From: Channa striata
Lineage: Eukaryota; Chordata; Actinopteri; Anabantiformes; Channidae
DNA length: 64,000 nt
Direction of reading: 5' to 3'
Assembly (NCBI GenBank): GCA_033026295.1
Contig: CM065175.1
Coordinates: forward strand, 1,477,501-1,541,500
This document shows, piece by piece, positions 23,516 through 36,599 of this stretch. A program made the translations under genes and the position numbers. The number at the start of each line of letters is the position of its first letter. Within the stretch, counting starts at the first letter, position 1. The notes beneath the pieces were generated by a model. The model saw only the letters and a list, made by a program, of their open reading frames with translations, was not told the origin of the DNA and did not search any database.

Positions 23516-24875
23516 ATATAAATGTAGTCTGCACTCAAATATTAATTCTCGTCTAAAAAAGCTCTTAATTTGTACAAGCTCATGGTCAACAGTTGTGAAG
23601 AGATTTTTTCTTACATGTGGGACAATATTTCTGCAAAGTGACCGGGCAGTCAGCATGCCCATGCTGCCATCTTGATGATTGATAGAAACTCAATTGACCA
23701 GGAAAGTACATAAGCAGCAATAGCAATAAAGAAAAAAAGGACAAACTAAGCAGGAGTGACTAAAAAAGTTACACGAATAAGTAACGTGACTAAACACTGA
23801 CTCAGCAAACCCACATCTCCTTGTATTTCAGGTGCTGTAGCCCACACCTGTAAATGTACCAGCCAAACTTCCCATGTGATAAGCTAACGTCTCTGAGAAG
23901 ACAAGGACATTGCAGATTTCAGCATATGATTAAAACTAAAAAAATATTCCTCCTTGGTGACACACAAATACGCAGTGATGAAAATGGTCGTAGCCGAGCA
24001 GCGTTGTGAAAGTGTAATAACGCGCTTCATGTGGAAGAGTTCAATCTATAACCGATTTTGTGTTTTGTTTGCACTAATTGGAACATTGGGGCAAATTAAG
24101 CATTTTTTTGCCCCCACACCTCCATGTACCGGACTCGACTGCAAACCATGAAGTCATATCAGCTTATCCGTGGACTGCTTCAGAAAAAACATATCAAAGG
24201 CTGAAACTAAGAAATGTAATGGATCTTTGGAAAACATGATGAATTTGATGCAAGCAACATGTTTCAAAAGGTTGTGACAGCGGCATGTTTAACACTGTGT
24301 TGCATCACCTCTTCTTTTAACAGCATTGTGTATTTGAGAATTGAGGAGACCTATTGGTTTATTTTGGAAAAAGATATTTTTCCTGTTCTTGCTTAATCAA
24401 GGATCTCAACAGATTTCAACTGCTGCGAACTACCACTAGGTTCTGATTTAGTTTCAGCTTCTTCAATAATGGACTAAGAGTTTGGAGTCTTCTGCACACA
24501 GTATTTTGTAACTACGGAAAACCTCGCAAACATTTGGTATATGATATAACAAACACACCAGCGCCTATGTTCTTGATAATGTCACGGAGAACGGGGCCTC
24601 TGTGCAACCTGCGGGTTCACACAGTAAAGACAACTTATCCAAAGGATTCCACTGTTATTGCAATTATGGCAACATGTACGGTAATAAATAAAAATGTAAT
24701 GTAATGATGTATGAGCATTTATGAGTTTAAAACATATTTGTTTATATTGAAGCCACCAGGTTATGCTGCTCAGTGTAAATTCTGGTGTCACCAGCCACAT
24801 TCAGTCTGCCAGTACCTGCCACAGGTGTTATACAACAGTCGAACAGCAGCAGCATACTGCCAGTCATTAGCACGC
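23516..24875. other. Non-coding, unassigned
   Basis: About 1.36 kb with no gene. Open frames at 23954-24151 and 24582-24800 are short and without domains. Confidence 0.4.
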
Positions 24876-24879
24876 AGTT

Positions 24880-25300
24880 AGGATCACTGTTGTGGCACGC
24901 CACCAGCATGCCAGCGAACACTGTCATCATTTGTCATTAGAGGAGCATGTAATCAGCCTTATGACATCAGTGCCGCGGCTCATTTGTTGGCTGACTGAAA
25001 GCAGAATTTCTTTTGCCATCGCACACCAAAAGCTAAACACATTGGCGTGTTTCCCTTTTTCGCTGCAAGTGTCATTTCGCTTCCTGAGCTGTGGTTTAGA
25101 ATGACAAGTGGAAAATTGTGAAGATGTGCAGCTATTTGAGAAGATGCTTTTCAAGCCCACAGTGGAATAAAAAAATGCTTTAACATAGTAACATCCGCTG
25201 TCAAGTGGATCATGAAGCTTAGAGTCATTTTGTGTGACTATGAAAGGAATCTTCCTTTGTAGCTTCTCCTGTCGTGAAGAAAACTCAGAATAGATCAACC
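24880..25300. promoter_or_regulatory. Candidate conserved non-coding element
   Basis: Non-repetitive sequence with motif-dense texture: 'catcatttgtcattagagg' (24924-24942), 'ggctcatttgttggctgac' near 24978-24996, and 'tcaagtggatcatgaagctt' (25201-25220). The longest frame (123 residues, minus, 24927-25298) has no recognisable domain and overlaps a plus-strand frame. Conservation is inferred from appearance only. Confidence 0.28.
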
Positions 25301-28300
25301 ATCAACCCCAACTCACAGTCCCCTGGAAAGGAGTGTTTAATGATGGTGCACCTCAATTATATCTGGTCATTACTTTACCTTAATTGGCTGGTGAGCTTTC
25401 TGTCGTCTAGCTCGTCTGGAATCGATTTTTAAAAAATGCACATATATTAATTATAATTCCTTCCAAAAACATCAGAGGCCAATTAGACCTGATCCGGTTT
25501 GTCCTGCTTGACTAGTACAAAGAACAACATTAGCAGGGAAAGGTACAGCAGTTGGACCTCGCAGCAACGCTCCTGAGCAAAGCAAAGTTAGAATCCCTAA
25601 CCCCACTGCGTCCTGAAGCAGGACACGCGCTCAGCCCCGCTGCTAATGTGCGCCATGGACTGAAAGGTCTCATGGGGTTCTAGGTGGAGCCCATTGCTCA
25701 TGTGAGATAACAAATGAGTGTTTTTAGGATTTGAACCTGCCGGCATGTTTGCATGTCCTACAGTATTCCACTTCTCACAACATCAAAAACTAGATTCATG
25801 TTCGTCAGTTTCTAAAACGTTTGCCGGTGTGAACGTGAGGCTTTTTGTCTCTGTCCAGTGACACAGCAGTGTTCCCCTCCGCTCGCCCATTGTCTCTGCG
25901 ATGTCACCATCCTGCACACAGAAAACATTAGTCCCATTTGTGTTATAAATGACGTTCAGCATTAGAGACAGTGCACGTCACTAGTTCAGAGGGTTGGCCA
26001 GCGTCTGTGGTCATCATCCCACATCTGGACTGAGTCACACAGTTATAGTCGAGTGAAGCCAATCAAGTGTAAATGTGTAACAAGTAGGCAGAAGACCACT
26101 TCTAAAAAGGGAATTCACGCCAACTCTGTGATTACTATGTTTCTACAGCAGTTCTAAACATATTCGTGGTCATAGAGGGGAAGAAGAAATCCAGTGTACT
26201 GCAACATGTTATCAATGTTCAATTTTTTTTATTGCACACACGTGAACTGTTATTTTTTGTTAGTTATTTTTGTAAATGACAAAACCGTGGTGATCAATCC
26301 ATCTATGACTAATACTAATTACTCAATTAATCTAAATGATTCATTTTCAGAGAAAAATCACCATGGCCAAGATACGTCAAGGTCTCTGCAGTTAAGGAAA
26401 AGTCCTTACACATCCTGTAATCATGTAAAGTGAAACTAAGAAGCTTTCAGTTCGCACAGTATGAGTGCAGACGTAACCTTTTCTTCACTCTACAGCTGAA
26501 TATCCTGCACATTCGCTTCATATAATATCATGTTATATGTCATTGTATAATAAACATTTGTCCAACATTAATCCAACATTTGTATTGTTGTCAAACTTTA
26601 TTGATGCAAACAGGTTTAACAGCATAAGAAAAGAAATGAACAGAGGTTTGGTCCCTGTTTCAAACTGACAATTACTCACATTACATTTCTTTATCTTATT
26701 CCTTCATTTTTTATAGATTTTTTTCTGGAACTTGACGTCTCTCTCCTCCTCCCTTCATCTGTCGGTTTTACATTTAGCTTGATCGGTCTTGTCCTGTGTA
26801 GCACAAGCGACACGTGCACTGACGCACAGTTAAAACAGATCCAGCAGCTGTGGGGCGATGATCGAGTTTCAGAAAACACGCGAAAGTTCGCTGCCTGCTC
26901 GACACAGCTTTTCCTGTCCAGCATTTGTAGAGCGACATCAGGACGGCAGTTTGTTCTTTAAAAGGTGAAGCAGTTTGTTGTTGGAATCTTTTACTGGTCT
27001 GAAAAGTCTCTGCTGACTGAAGCCAAACATGACAGAGAGCTAAACCAACGCCACCAGCTTCTCTTGACCCCTACAGGAGAATATCTGTGGGAAGCTGATG
27101 AATGGATTAATAATAGATCTTGTAAGTCTCATCTACATTGTGTTTACGCCTCATTTTCAGTCGGGAAGTTCCAAAACTGTCGCAATCCTTCCTTAACCGC
27201 AGACACGCTATAATAAAGAATCCATCACATCTATAGCTTAAAAAGTGGCGCGAAGCCAGGGTACATCTGGTTCACAATACCTGCAAATTTCCCGACGGTT
27301 TCTCATTGCCTCTGTGGGGACTGTGGGTACACAGAGTTCTACAGTGACATAGAGACCAGTAGGCATGAGAAGAAGAAGACCACATCTGATGCAAACTGAT
27401 GTAAATGCTCCGAGTGTCTGCTCGGTGGCGTGCAGTCACAGACTGAGCTCGTGCACAAATGTGACACAATGATTAAAATTTTAGGTGTGTGCAGACCTTG
27501 AAAATAAGTCTGCGGAGCTCCATGGAAACAGACGGTCTCATACGATTGCTTCCGGTCATTATCTCTTAGTAGTTATCTCATGTTAAAGTGGAATAAAAAC
27601 CTGTTGAATCCACCGTGTACGATGAGATTTAATAACGTGGCCTCTCGTAAAATGTGTTCGTGGGGCAGATCCCTTCACTTCAATAAAATGAATTTGAGGC
27701 ATACACACACCCGTGATGGTCCGAGTGGGAGACAAGCTGTTCGTCAACACACACAGACATGGTGCAAACAGATAATGTTGGCTGTTTTCAGGCATTTTTA
27801 AAGCAGCGTTAATACCTGAACCTGCATTACATCATTAACTTATATAAATGTTCAGCGAAACCACCGGCAGGTGAAGTGAACAGCACAGATTTTCCCATTA
27901 CAATGGCACCTGTCAAGAATTGGGAGAGAACGATACGTGCTTGACGTTGATGTGTTGAAAGCAGGAGAAATGGGCAAGCACAGGAGCTGACAAAGGCCAA
28001 ATTGTGATAACTCCAAAACAGGAGGTCCTGTGGTGTTTGTCTGGTCTGGAGATCCGGCAACAGAGTCACAAACACCCAAGACCTATTATATGCATAGAGA
28101 GCAAAGGATGATTGACAGTCGCCAGAACACACTTTTTATTGCAGCCAGCTGTGTGTGGACCTGCGTGGCTGTTAAACAGTGAGGGTGCCCATGCCGAGCC
28201 CTGTCTGTTGTTGATGACACGCACAACGGCCATATCAGCGTCAGAACTGCATCACAAAACAATGGACTTGTTCTGATCACGTTTTCTTTTACATCATGCG

Positions 28301-28390
28301 GACAGCAGTGTCACACACAGATTACAGCATGACGAAAGTGCTGTCATCTGTATGTGTGTGTGTGTGTGAGATGCTACTACAGGTGAACAT
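25301..28390. other. Non-coding, unassigned
   Basis: About 3.1 kb. Frames of 60-101 residues on both strands overlap one another and show no family resemblance. I checked the frames at 26779-26961, 26965-27213 and 27827-28132 and saw nothing to support a gene. A (TG)8 run lies at 28353-28368. Confidence 0.4.
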
Positions 28391-28409
28391 GCACAAAAGG
28401 AGCAACTTA

Positions 28410-28475
28410 AGGGTCAGTGTGTTGCCCAAGGGCACTTCAACACATGGGCTGGAGGCCCCACAACAATGTGTGTGA
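28410..28475. repeat. Short dispersed-repeat fragment
   Basis: 'gtgttgcccaagggcacttc' (28420-28439) followed by 'aacacatgggctggagg' is a phrase found in several fish SINE-like repeats ('TGCCCAAGGGCACTTC..'). Only a scrap is present. Confidence 0.4.
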
Positions 28476-29410
28476 CAAGCACATTTAGATCAGCATGGCT
28501 GGGTGTCTGAGTCCAGGGCGCAGCCTGCCTCTCACTAAGTGACAGCTGGGTTTGCATCAGCAGCCCTGCAACATTTAACAACATAAACTGTAAAGATAGT
28601 AGGGGTGAATCATACAGTGTCTCCAACTTTTATACAGAAACCGGCAGGTGAACAAATGCTACAAGATGTCAGGTAAGAAGCCATTAGGAACCAGGTACAG
28701 TATGGCAGCTGTCCATAGGGAACCCTGGGAAACAAAGCCTGAACAAAGACAAAGTCACTGGTACCATATCCAGTAATATCACACGTTCTCCACTAGAGCT
28801 CAGTCGTAAGTCGCAGCCCAGTATAGACAAACAAATGGCAGGTTCTCCGAAGTTCACTGGACCTGTTGTAAGGTGCGGCTCAGATAGTCACAGATCCGTC
28901 TGCTTGAGCTTTCATCTGGTCAAAACACGACCCTTCAAAATAACAGCGTAGCCCGTTAACACCTCACAGCTGTTAAGATTGTGGGATTGAGAGAGGAACG
29001 AGTGCGTTTTTATCCATCTGACTTCCTGGCTGTTAAAATCTTACACTAACGTGAGAAATTAAATAAAGAGCGCTGTGAAGCAGGCAAACAGACAATGAGA
29101 GATGAGTCCAGGTGAGAGCCGTCATCCTTTTCAAACGGTTTCCCTGACAAATTGTAAAACCATCAGAAAGGCAGAGATGCCGATAAAGAGAAGCCGTCAC
29201 AGCAGAAAAGGGCTTTTAATCTTGGAGATAATGAAGTTGTAGACAGAACAAAAGCTGCAGTTCAATAGCTGCTGCGTGACCTTAATGCACCATTTTAAAC
29301 ACTGAATACATATGTTGCAAAAGATGAAATATTAGTTTACTTTTATTTAGTTTTTACAAGTTTAACAATAAGCACAAGTACAAAATATATTCAAGCACAG
29401 TGTTAACAAA
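28476..29410. other. Unassigned non-coding
   Basis: About 0.9 kb with no gene or clear repeat. Confidence 0.4.
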
Positions 29411-29417
29411 CAGTGTT

Positions 29418-29656
29418 TTTGCACTTTCCACTCACCCCAACCAGTCAAGGCAGATGTCCGCCCACCCTGAGCCTGGTTCTGCTGGAGGTTTCTTCTGTTA
29501 AAGGGAGCTTTTCCTCTCCACTGTTTCCTATAGCTGCTCAAGGGGGATTTGTTGGGTTTTATCTAAATGTCTCTATTGTCTTGACTTTATTATGTGCCCT
29601 GAGATGACCATGTTGTAAATTGGCGCTATATAAATAAAGTTGAATTGAATTGAATT
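29418..29656 (+). mobile_element. L2 (Maui-type) LINE 3' UTR, 5'-truncated
   Basis: A clean plus-strand copy of the L2 3' end. It starts at 'gcactttccactcacccca', passes through 'gagcctggttctgctggagg', 'tttcctctccactgtttcct', 'atagctgctcaagggggatt' and 'ggcgctatataaataaagtt', and ends in three GAATT units. It has no coding part. The sequence looks fresher than the reverse copies at 1.2 kb and 39.4 kb. I could not find a convincing target-site duplication. The 64-residue frame here is a by-product. Confidence 0.85.
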
Positions 29657-31465
29657 GTTTATAACAACAGGTGTGCACGGTCTGGTACCTTAAGCATCTG
29701 CATCTAACCCGAAGGGACTGAACAAAATGCCCAGAGAATGACAACATATGCTAGTTATTATTAGATCAATATGTATTTATTTTGATATTTGCGATAATGT
29801 GTTTTATTCTTTAGGTGATAGAGGATGTTAATTATCAGTATCAAACAGACACAGTCACCCTGACTTTAACCCCCTCCTCTGTTAAAAAGAGGCCCACAGT
29901 GAAAAACTGCATCCTAACTCCACATCCTCCGCTCTCACTCTTCAAGTGCTAATAAATGTTGAGAATCCTTCTTTATTACCTACATTAATGACATCAAAAA
30001 TTATGTCATCAACACTGACAGCTTTGTTGCTAACATTATGTTTAATAATAGATCATATTTTATACACTTAAATATTTAAAAAGTTCAGTATAATAACACA
30101 AACAACTAAACGTACACGTAAAGTTGCTGAACATTCAAATGACTGAACGTCAAACAAACAGCTCATATAGTTTAAGAAATTGTGCTCACAAATTAGCGGT
30201 GTGCTTCTTCACATGCGGCCTGCCTCGAAGTGTAGAAGTGAGAACTTCTGAGGGCGTCAGGACTGATAAACGGACTCTTGACCCGTCTTCACCCAGCTAA
30301 AATATTGATGTCATTTTAAGTACTTAGAAGTAAGTCACGTTTATTGGATTTTTTTTTTTTTTTGGCTTAAAATAAAAATCTATGCGAACACAGAGCAGGA
30401 AAACAAGGAGATGAATGCAAAGGGAGACAGAAAAGGCCATGGAAAGGACAGTGGAACGTGACGAAGCAGAGAGCACAGAAAAGGACAGGGGCGAGACAAA
30501 CCCGTCCAACTTAGTTCAGCACAGCTGTGTAGTCGTCACAGATGCAAATCACACTCGTAGATTATTACTGCCCATCACCTGCTGACCCCTCGTTACCACC
30601 GTCCGATGCAGATCAGCCTTCAATCAAATCACAGGCAGCTTGTTTCTGCTTTGATGCCTCTGATTCAGTTTGAAATTTAAGTAGATTTGGAGAGTCTGCA
30701 CAACAGTGTGCAAGGACAAAAAAGAAAAAGCAAAGTAAAATATTAAACATAAAAAAAAAATTGTTAGAGTTCAGATCCGTCTTATGAGTGCGTTAGTATA
30801 CCTTAGATTTCTTGGTGCGTATCAGAGATAGTGTTTAAGTTCTAAAAATAATTTGCATACTGCAGTTTGAACTGAGTATGTTTGTGCTTTGTTTTATTTC
30901 ATTCTTTGTTCTAGCAATGGAACTTCTCGCAGCTATTAACAAACTCTAATGCTCGGACTGTAAATGTGAAATTACATTCAAAAGTGCTTTTTTTGAGGGG
31001 GGGTTATAAACATATTAACATTAGTAAGCAGTAAAGGTAATCTACTATGAATGAAACTGTCCACTGTAGGTAGACTTCAGCGCAAATTCATTTTAGAGTT
31101 TAAAGGCTAAACATTTGAAAAATATGCCAAAAGGATTTTATTTTGAAAGTGTGTTTCCTGGCTGTATGTGTGCGTCTGTCCACAAATTTCTAAATGCTAA
31201 AGATTTGAAAAACTAATAAAGACTTTAAATTTGAAAGTGATAATTTGGCAACTTTCTCCACATTGACATATGAATGTCTCTGCAGATTTTGATCTTGAAC
31301 TTTAGAAACTTTAGCTCTTTTACACCGTCGTAATAAATCATCCAGCTATTTTTAAACAATTAAAATTAATTTCAGCTTATTTTCCACTTGTTTTACATTT
31401 TAAAAATACTTTTTTAGCAATTTCATCAAAAATCCTTTCTGCTCTGAAGCATTCACAGTGCATTT
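29657..31465. other. Non-coding, unassigned
   Basis: About 1.8 kb, AT-rich, with a T15 run at 30349-30363. I see no gene. Confidence 0.4.
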
Positions 31466-31514
31466 TCTTTTTGGAAATGCTTTTTCTCCTTATAATATTA
31501 TATTGTATAATTCT

Positions 31515-31880
31515 GCTGCCTGTGGATGGATGTGGCTGTTGTCGCTGTCGTGGTCTCTGGCCTAAAAGCCTCGTTAGTTGCCATATTTGGTCGATTTCCT
31601 GTTTCTGCTCTCTCCCTCCCTGCCCTGTTTCTTTACCTGGTCGTTTCCACCTGTGCACTTCTGCCACATCATCTACCCTCCTTTGTGAAGCAAGCTGAGC
31701 CTGACCCCCTGTCTCTGTAAGTCCGTTTAACTATCCGAACTCCATCGGTCTGACCTTGTTTCTGTCTGGACCTTGGACTGGTCTATTCACTCTGATTCTT
31801 GGATCGTGGGCTTGGCTTTATTCAATTATTCCTTATTATTCCTTATTAACCAGGGGCGCCGCTAGCAGTTTGGGCCCTTT
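31515..31880 (+). repeat. A-poor, CT-rich stretch, possible transposon-derived
   Basis: The plus strand is C/T/G-rich and A-poor. It has a texture often seen in fish LINE UTRs, and is followed by 'accaggggcgccgctagcag' (31850-31869), a phrase that I associate with the ends of some fish DNA elements. The family is not determined. Overlapping frames of 60-96 residues here are low-complexity by-products. Confidence 0.25.
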
Positions 31881-33080
31881 ACCTCAGCCATTCTCCACCA
31901 AACATTCAACCCAAGCTGGATTTTCAAAATCTTTGTCTGCAGTTTAGACATAGGACTGACCACAGCTGTGGACATGCAGCTCAGTGTCCACTGTGTCCCT
32001 CTGTCCCTTAAACTGTGAGCTCCTCTCGTCTTCCTCTTCCTCATCTGTTGTGCTGCTTCTACTGATTCTCCTTGAGCCTGATCTCCTGTTTCTACGTCCT
32101 CCCTGACAGGCTGATTGACGAGGATCCTGGATCTGACATGTCTAAAAAACACATAATTGATTCAGAACGTGTCTAGATCTTCTGTACTACATTTTTCTGT
32201 TAATATGCAAATAGAAAAATAAAATTTATTTTTGTTTATTTATCATTACTCATTTTATTATGAGTTGAGTAAGACCATGATTAAAAACATATGATAATGA
32301 AATTAATTCTTACAATTAGAATGTGACACACACCGGATTGTTAAAGTCAGGATTTCAGTGACACACTGACGACCTGCTTCCTTAACTTGGGCAACATCGT
32401 GTGAAAGAGCAGGTGAGGCCGATGCTGCATCTGTATATGAGGTGAACAGACCTGATTATAAGTGAACTAACTTTCATACATGGTGACTAAAGTACATTAC
32501 TGTCATTTTCAGTGGTGATAAACATAAGCCAGCGAATTATAGAGTGTCGGCTACGGAAGTAGCACTAACATTATACAAAGGAAGCTCCGTCCTCCGTGAA
32601 TATACAAACCTTTCTATTCAAAATAACTTGTAAGTAATTGTCGGCCCTTCTTCTCTCTCTGCTTCGTCAGACTTTCCTTTTCGTTTCTGATGGCCGGATT
32701 TGTGCTTGCCTCACCGCCAGGACACTGCTACTTTGACCACTGACGATCTGACGATCTGACTCAGCAGGTAGCCGATAGGATCCAGGTGGACGGACAGAAC
32801 CATGCACTAAATGGGAGGAGGGGTGTAATTTGAACAGAGAGGCAGAAATAAGCCGAAATGTAGCTTTATATGTAATTCTTTCATAGACACATTTATGATA
32901 TCTCATATATTACCGCTAATAATTTTAGCGGTAATAATTGTCTATAGGATTCTTGAACCTGGAGAACTGAAATGGTGCATTAGGACTTGCCAGTGAACCC
33001 TAAATCCAGCCTAACTACTCTCTCTTGCGTCCAGACTGTCTCGACCCTGCTAGTGTGTTGTTGGTCTTGGTTGGTCTCTA
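31881..33080. other. Non-coding, unassigned
   Basis: About 1.2 kb without a gene. A small tandem 'ctgacgat' repeat lies at about 32741-32761. Confidence 0.4.
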
Positions 33081-33084
33081 AAAT

Positions 33085-33396
33085 AATACTTGAAAACTTC
33101 ACACCATTTTAAATCCCAGAAAGTACTGAAATCATGCTCCTTTTATGCCCAGTCATGTTACAAACCTTTTGCTAATTTACCTAATCAGTTAAATGTTCTT
33201 CCATTTGTTTTTAGTTACTTTTCCAGCCTTTTGTTCTCCCTCCCCAACTTTTTGAGATTGAGTGTTGCTTTTCCATGGAAATTGTAAAATGTCTGTTTCG
33301 ACATCTGACATGTTGTGTTGTGACTAAATATGGCTTGATGACATTCAGCATTTTACGTTTGGCCCGTCCTCCCAACTTTTTGGGAATTGGGGTTGT
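33085..33396 (+). mobile_element. Non-autonomous DNA transposon, 3' portion
   Basis: Ends in 'aactttttgggaattggggttgta' (split, 33376-33396), the terminal sequence of a very common fish DNA transposon whose other end is TACAACCCCAATTCC. Internal phrases such as 'tgctaatttacctaatcagt' (33170-33189) and 'ttccagccttttgttctccc' fit the same family. The left end is not identified. No transposase is encoded. I do not name the superfamily because the sequence alone does not settle it. Confidence 0.65.
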
Positions 33397-34335
33397 ACTT
33401 GATTGAAAGAACTTTGAGGTTTCGGCTCCCGACTTGCACGTTGCTGGTGCTACTGCTAACATCCTAATATGCGAATCTACTTCCCACTTCCCACTGCATT
33501 ATTTGCACACTGGATTTCACCCTTGATTTCGTTTTATTCTATTAAAATGTTTTAATAGGTTTTTGGAGTCATTGCTTTTTGAAAATGATGTCCATCACCT
33601 TTTCACTTCATGTGTCATTGAGCTCACTGGTCTTCATTATCTAGCATTAAAGATTTTGTGGAAAGAGTGTGCAACGTGTTAAAATAAATGTTTTTTTTTG
33701 TGAAAGCGCACTCGGATACAGTGTTCAACATCTGATTAATTTGAGGTCATGTTTGCATGGATGTATGAGTCACTCTGATGATGTAAAGTTTTGTGAAACT
33801 GAGGTGAAAAGCAAAAAAAAGTGGGTGGCAATAAATTCCAAAAAGAAATTCCAAGTTGGTTATCAACAGAGCATCTCCTTCCTCTCATTTATTACCCAGC
33901 TGCTGCATCGAGACTGAGGAGAAACAAGCGATTCTGGGAAAGACAGAGTGTGAATCGGTTTTTCAACGTTGGCACAGTGAGGGAGTATTTCGACTGTATT
34001 TCGTTCTGCTGGTCTGTGATTCAAATAGCTGGTCTGAGTGACAAGCGCTAGAACAGCAAAGTTTTGGAGACTGTGAAGCAAGTCAGTTTAACGGGCCGTA
34101 TTGATAACTTCCATGGAGTTCTCAGTGGAAATCACATACGGTGACTATTTTAGTTCAATTAAAGTTGAACTCAAACGATTGGTCCTGATTGGGCGCACAC
34201 ACAGTGAATCCTGCACTTGTCTAGGAACGTGTTTTATTCCAGGTGTCTTTGTGTTGCACTAGCCGTGCTCTCTGTTTAAGAAATAAATGTTAGGCCTCAG
34301 AACCCTGTCTTGAGGCGCTGAAGTCCATTACACAA
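33397..34335. other. Non-coding, unassigned
   Basis: About 0.9 kb. Three overlapping frames at 33669-34081 on both strands have no domain. Confidence 0.4.
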
Positions 34336-34339
34336 AAGA

Positions 34340-34600
34340 AAAGAAATGATGTTGCATTTTAGTCATGGATCATCACCACTAGCTAGGGACTATTATCAGT
34401 TTTGCCCGAGGGTGATAGAAGACATTATTTATACCTTAAATCAAAGTGGTTTATCCTCTGCTGAGCATGAAAACATTACACTGAGTGATGGTATGAGGGC
34501 AGCGCTTGGGGACACGCCATCAAAATAGACCACGGTATGACATTCCAAGATGCCACGCAATTTATTCCACTGAATGCAGCTCATGTGTGTTTTTTCAACA
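34340..34600. promoter_or_regulatory. Possible conserved non-coding element
   Basis: Non-repetitive and motif-like, including 'catcaccactagctaggga' and 'ttttgcccgagggtgataga'. It contains a 60-residue frame (34346-34528) that may be chance. The call rests on texture only. Confidence 0.2.
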
Positions 34601-35380
34601 AAAAATATTCAGCTCACAAAGCACTTTGACGCATTTTAATTTGCACCATATATAATCAAAGAAACTGTGGCAAAGTGGAATTCCGGGGTGTCTTTTCTTG
34701 ACAATGTTCTTGTATTGACCTTAAGTTGGCTGCATGTTTCTAGAAATATGGACATGTGTTCCCATGCTTTATATGGCAGGCGGTGTGATCTGATTGGGCC
34801 TGCAACTGTGTAAATGTATTTAATGTGCTCGGTAACATTTAAGACAGGTTAGATGGAGCAACCACAGGCACTGGTCTAAACAACTGTTTGTAGCGTAACT
34901 ATATTATTTTGTATTGCTATCTAATTCAAGTTTTTTCATGCTATTAAAAAGCTGTCAGTCAGTATGAGCCCATAGATATGGTTTTACATATCTCTTATTA
35001 CCCACTGGCATATTTATTGTGAGTGGGACTTGTGGGAAATTGGCAGCATCTATTGTTCATAGCAAGCATTAAAGTCGCCATTGTCGCATTTGGTGTTCAT
35101 GTTTGACAAAGTCTTACCCACAAAACACGGGACTCTGAGATAATAAACTGTGTCCTGTTACATACAGTTAACAGTGTCACTTGTTCGTATATAGTAACAC
35201 GTCCCTTCAAATTCATAATCAACATAGTGGCACATAATGTTTTGTACTATAATCTCACCCCATCTCATCCACCAACAAGATCACAAAGAGCAAGCCTGTG
35301 ATATTTAATAAATCACTATGCGCTGATTGTAAAAAAAGCATATGCACTTAATAATATAATATAATATAAGCATAACCATA
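34601..35380. other. Non-coding, unassigned
   Basis: About 0.8 kb, AT-rich, with an ATAAT short tandem at 35351-35367. No gene. Confidence 0.4.
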
Positions 35381-35389
35381 TGCAGTGGG

Positions 35390-35795
35390 GTTTGACCTAA
35401 TTTGGATGATCACATTTTCCAACAGTCAATTTATTATTTCTAGAATTTTCACCCACCAGTCGACTGTCAGGGTGAAACGTAGAAACTTAATGTGTAATGT
35501 TCATGATGTAAATGTTCATGATTCAACCATCAGGAGAACACTGGTGTACATGGCAAAGCTGCAAGGATGAAGCCACGCTCCAAAAACAGCATCGTTGCCT
35601 TTTTTCTGTCAAGGGCATGTGGAAAAGTCCAAAGGTCTTCTGTGAATGGGTGAGACCGAATAGGAGTCTTTGGCCTTAGGAGAAACTATGTTTGCAGATG
35701 ACCAACATAAAAACCTGATGTCACCTGTAAAACACGAAGGTATTAGTGTGATCATTTGGGCAGCTTGCTTTCATCGTTAGAGAATTTAACCCAAG
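35390..35795 (+). mobile_element. Tc1-like DNA transposon transposase relic
   Basis: The stretch 35550-35790 follows the Tc1 transposase order. A degraded 'HGKAARMKPRSKNS' piece comes first, then a block near 35655-35700 reading 'ETE*ESLWP*EKLCLQ' in one frame, equivalent to the usual 'DETKIELFGLNEKTYVWR'. Near 35735-35775 is 'VKHEGISVIIWAACF', matching the conserved 'VKHGGGSVMMWGCF'. Several frameshifts and stops are present. The 61-residue frame at 35385-35570 lies in its 5' part and is not a gene. Confidence 0.65.
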
Positions 35796-35797
35796 GT

Positions 35798-36125
35798 GTC
35801 ACATGTGAAGTTTGGGGAGGACGCGGCAGTAGTGGCATGCCTCACAGCCATGAGTCCAAACCCAGAGAGGAGGTGGGACGTCAAGAAGCCTAGTGCAGGA
35901 AAAAACAACCTCCACATGAGCATGAAGAAGTCCAAGGAGATGATAGTGGACTCTGCATACCAGTAGAGTAGCGTTGGAGGTGGTCTCCAGTTTCAGGTAC
36001 CTGGGTGTTCACCACAGAAGACCTCACCTGGTTCTTCCTGTTTGGTCAAGAAGGTGCCCATACTTCCTCAGGAGACTGAGGACTGTCAAACTTGGAGGCT
36101 GCATGGCTGTATGGCTGTCCTTTAT
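35798..36125 (+). mobile_element. CR1/L2/Rex-group LINE ORF2 relic
   Basis: This reads like the region around the catalytic YADD of a non-LTR reverse transcriptase and beyond. 'KFGEDAAVVACL' stands in for the usual 'KFADDTAVVG' near 35810-35845, then 'CRKKQPPHEHEE', a frameshifted 'LNVKKTKEMIVD', then 'VEVVSSFRYLGVH' (35974-36012), then 'EDLTWFF' and a frameshifted 'YFLRRLRTVKLGG' near 36065-36100. The second catalytic Asp cannot be confirmed. It is dead. It covers a section missing or poorly preserved in the relic at 2720-3740. Confidence 0.65.
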
Positions 36126-36595
36126 CTCGTTTATGGATTTGTGCACATGTCAAATTACATTTTAGGGAAGAAGTAGAAACTGTTGCAAAGGGTCTGCAAT
36201 GTTTAAGCGCCACTGTGCACACCACAATGGAAATCTGATTCTTTAGTTGGAAAAACAATCGATAAAACCTAATTGGGAGGACTGTTCAAAATACGTGATT
36301 CTCACCACGCTTAGAGTAGCACATATAACACAGCTAATATCATGTGGTCACAACAAACATTTCTTCCTCCAAAGCCCGTTTGTGTGATATATACCATATC
36401 TGCCTATTTTTGGTATTGTATCTTTTTTTACAAACTGACAACACTAACATAATGGTTCTGCCTAATTAGAGGCATCACCTGAAATGAAACGGTGTTGTTG
36501 TGATCGCACACACACACACACACACACTAAATGTAACTCTAAAATTGTCCGGTGGTTGATAATTTTTTTATTGTATTTATTTATTATTCATTATC
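36126..36595. other. Unassigned non-coding with AC microsatellite
   Basis: Contains (CA)10 at 36507-36527. No gene. Confidence 0.5.
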
Positions 36596-36599
36596 TTTC

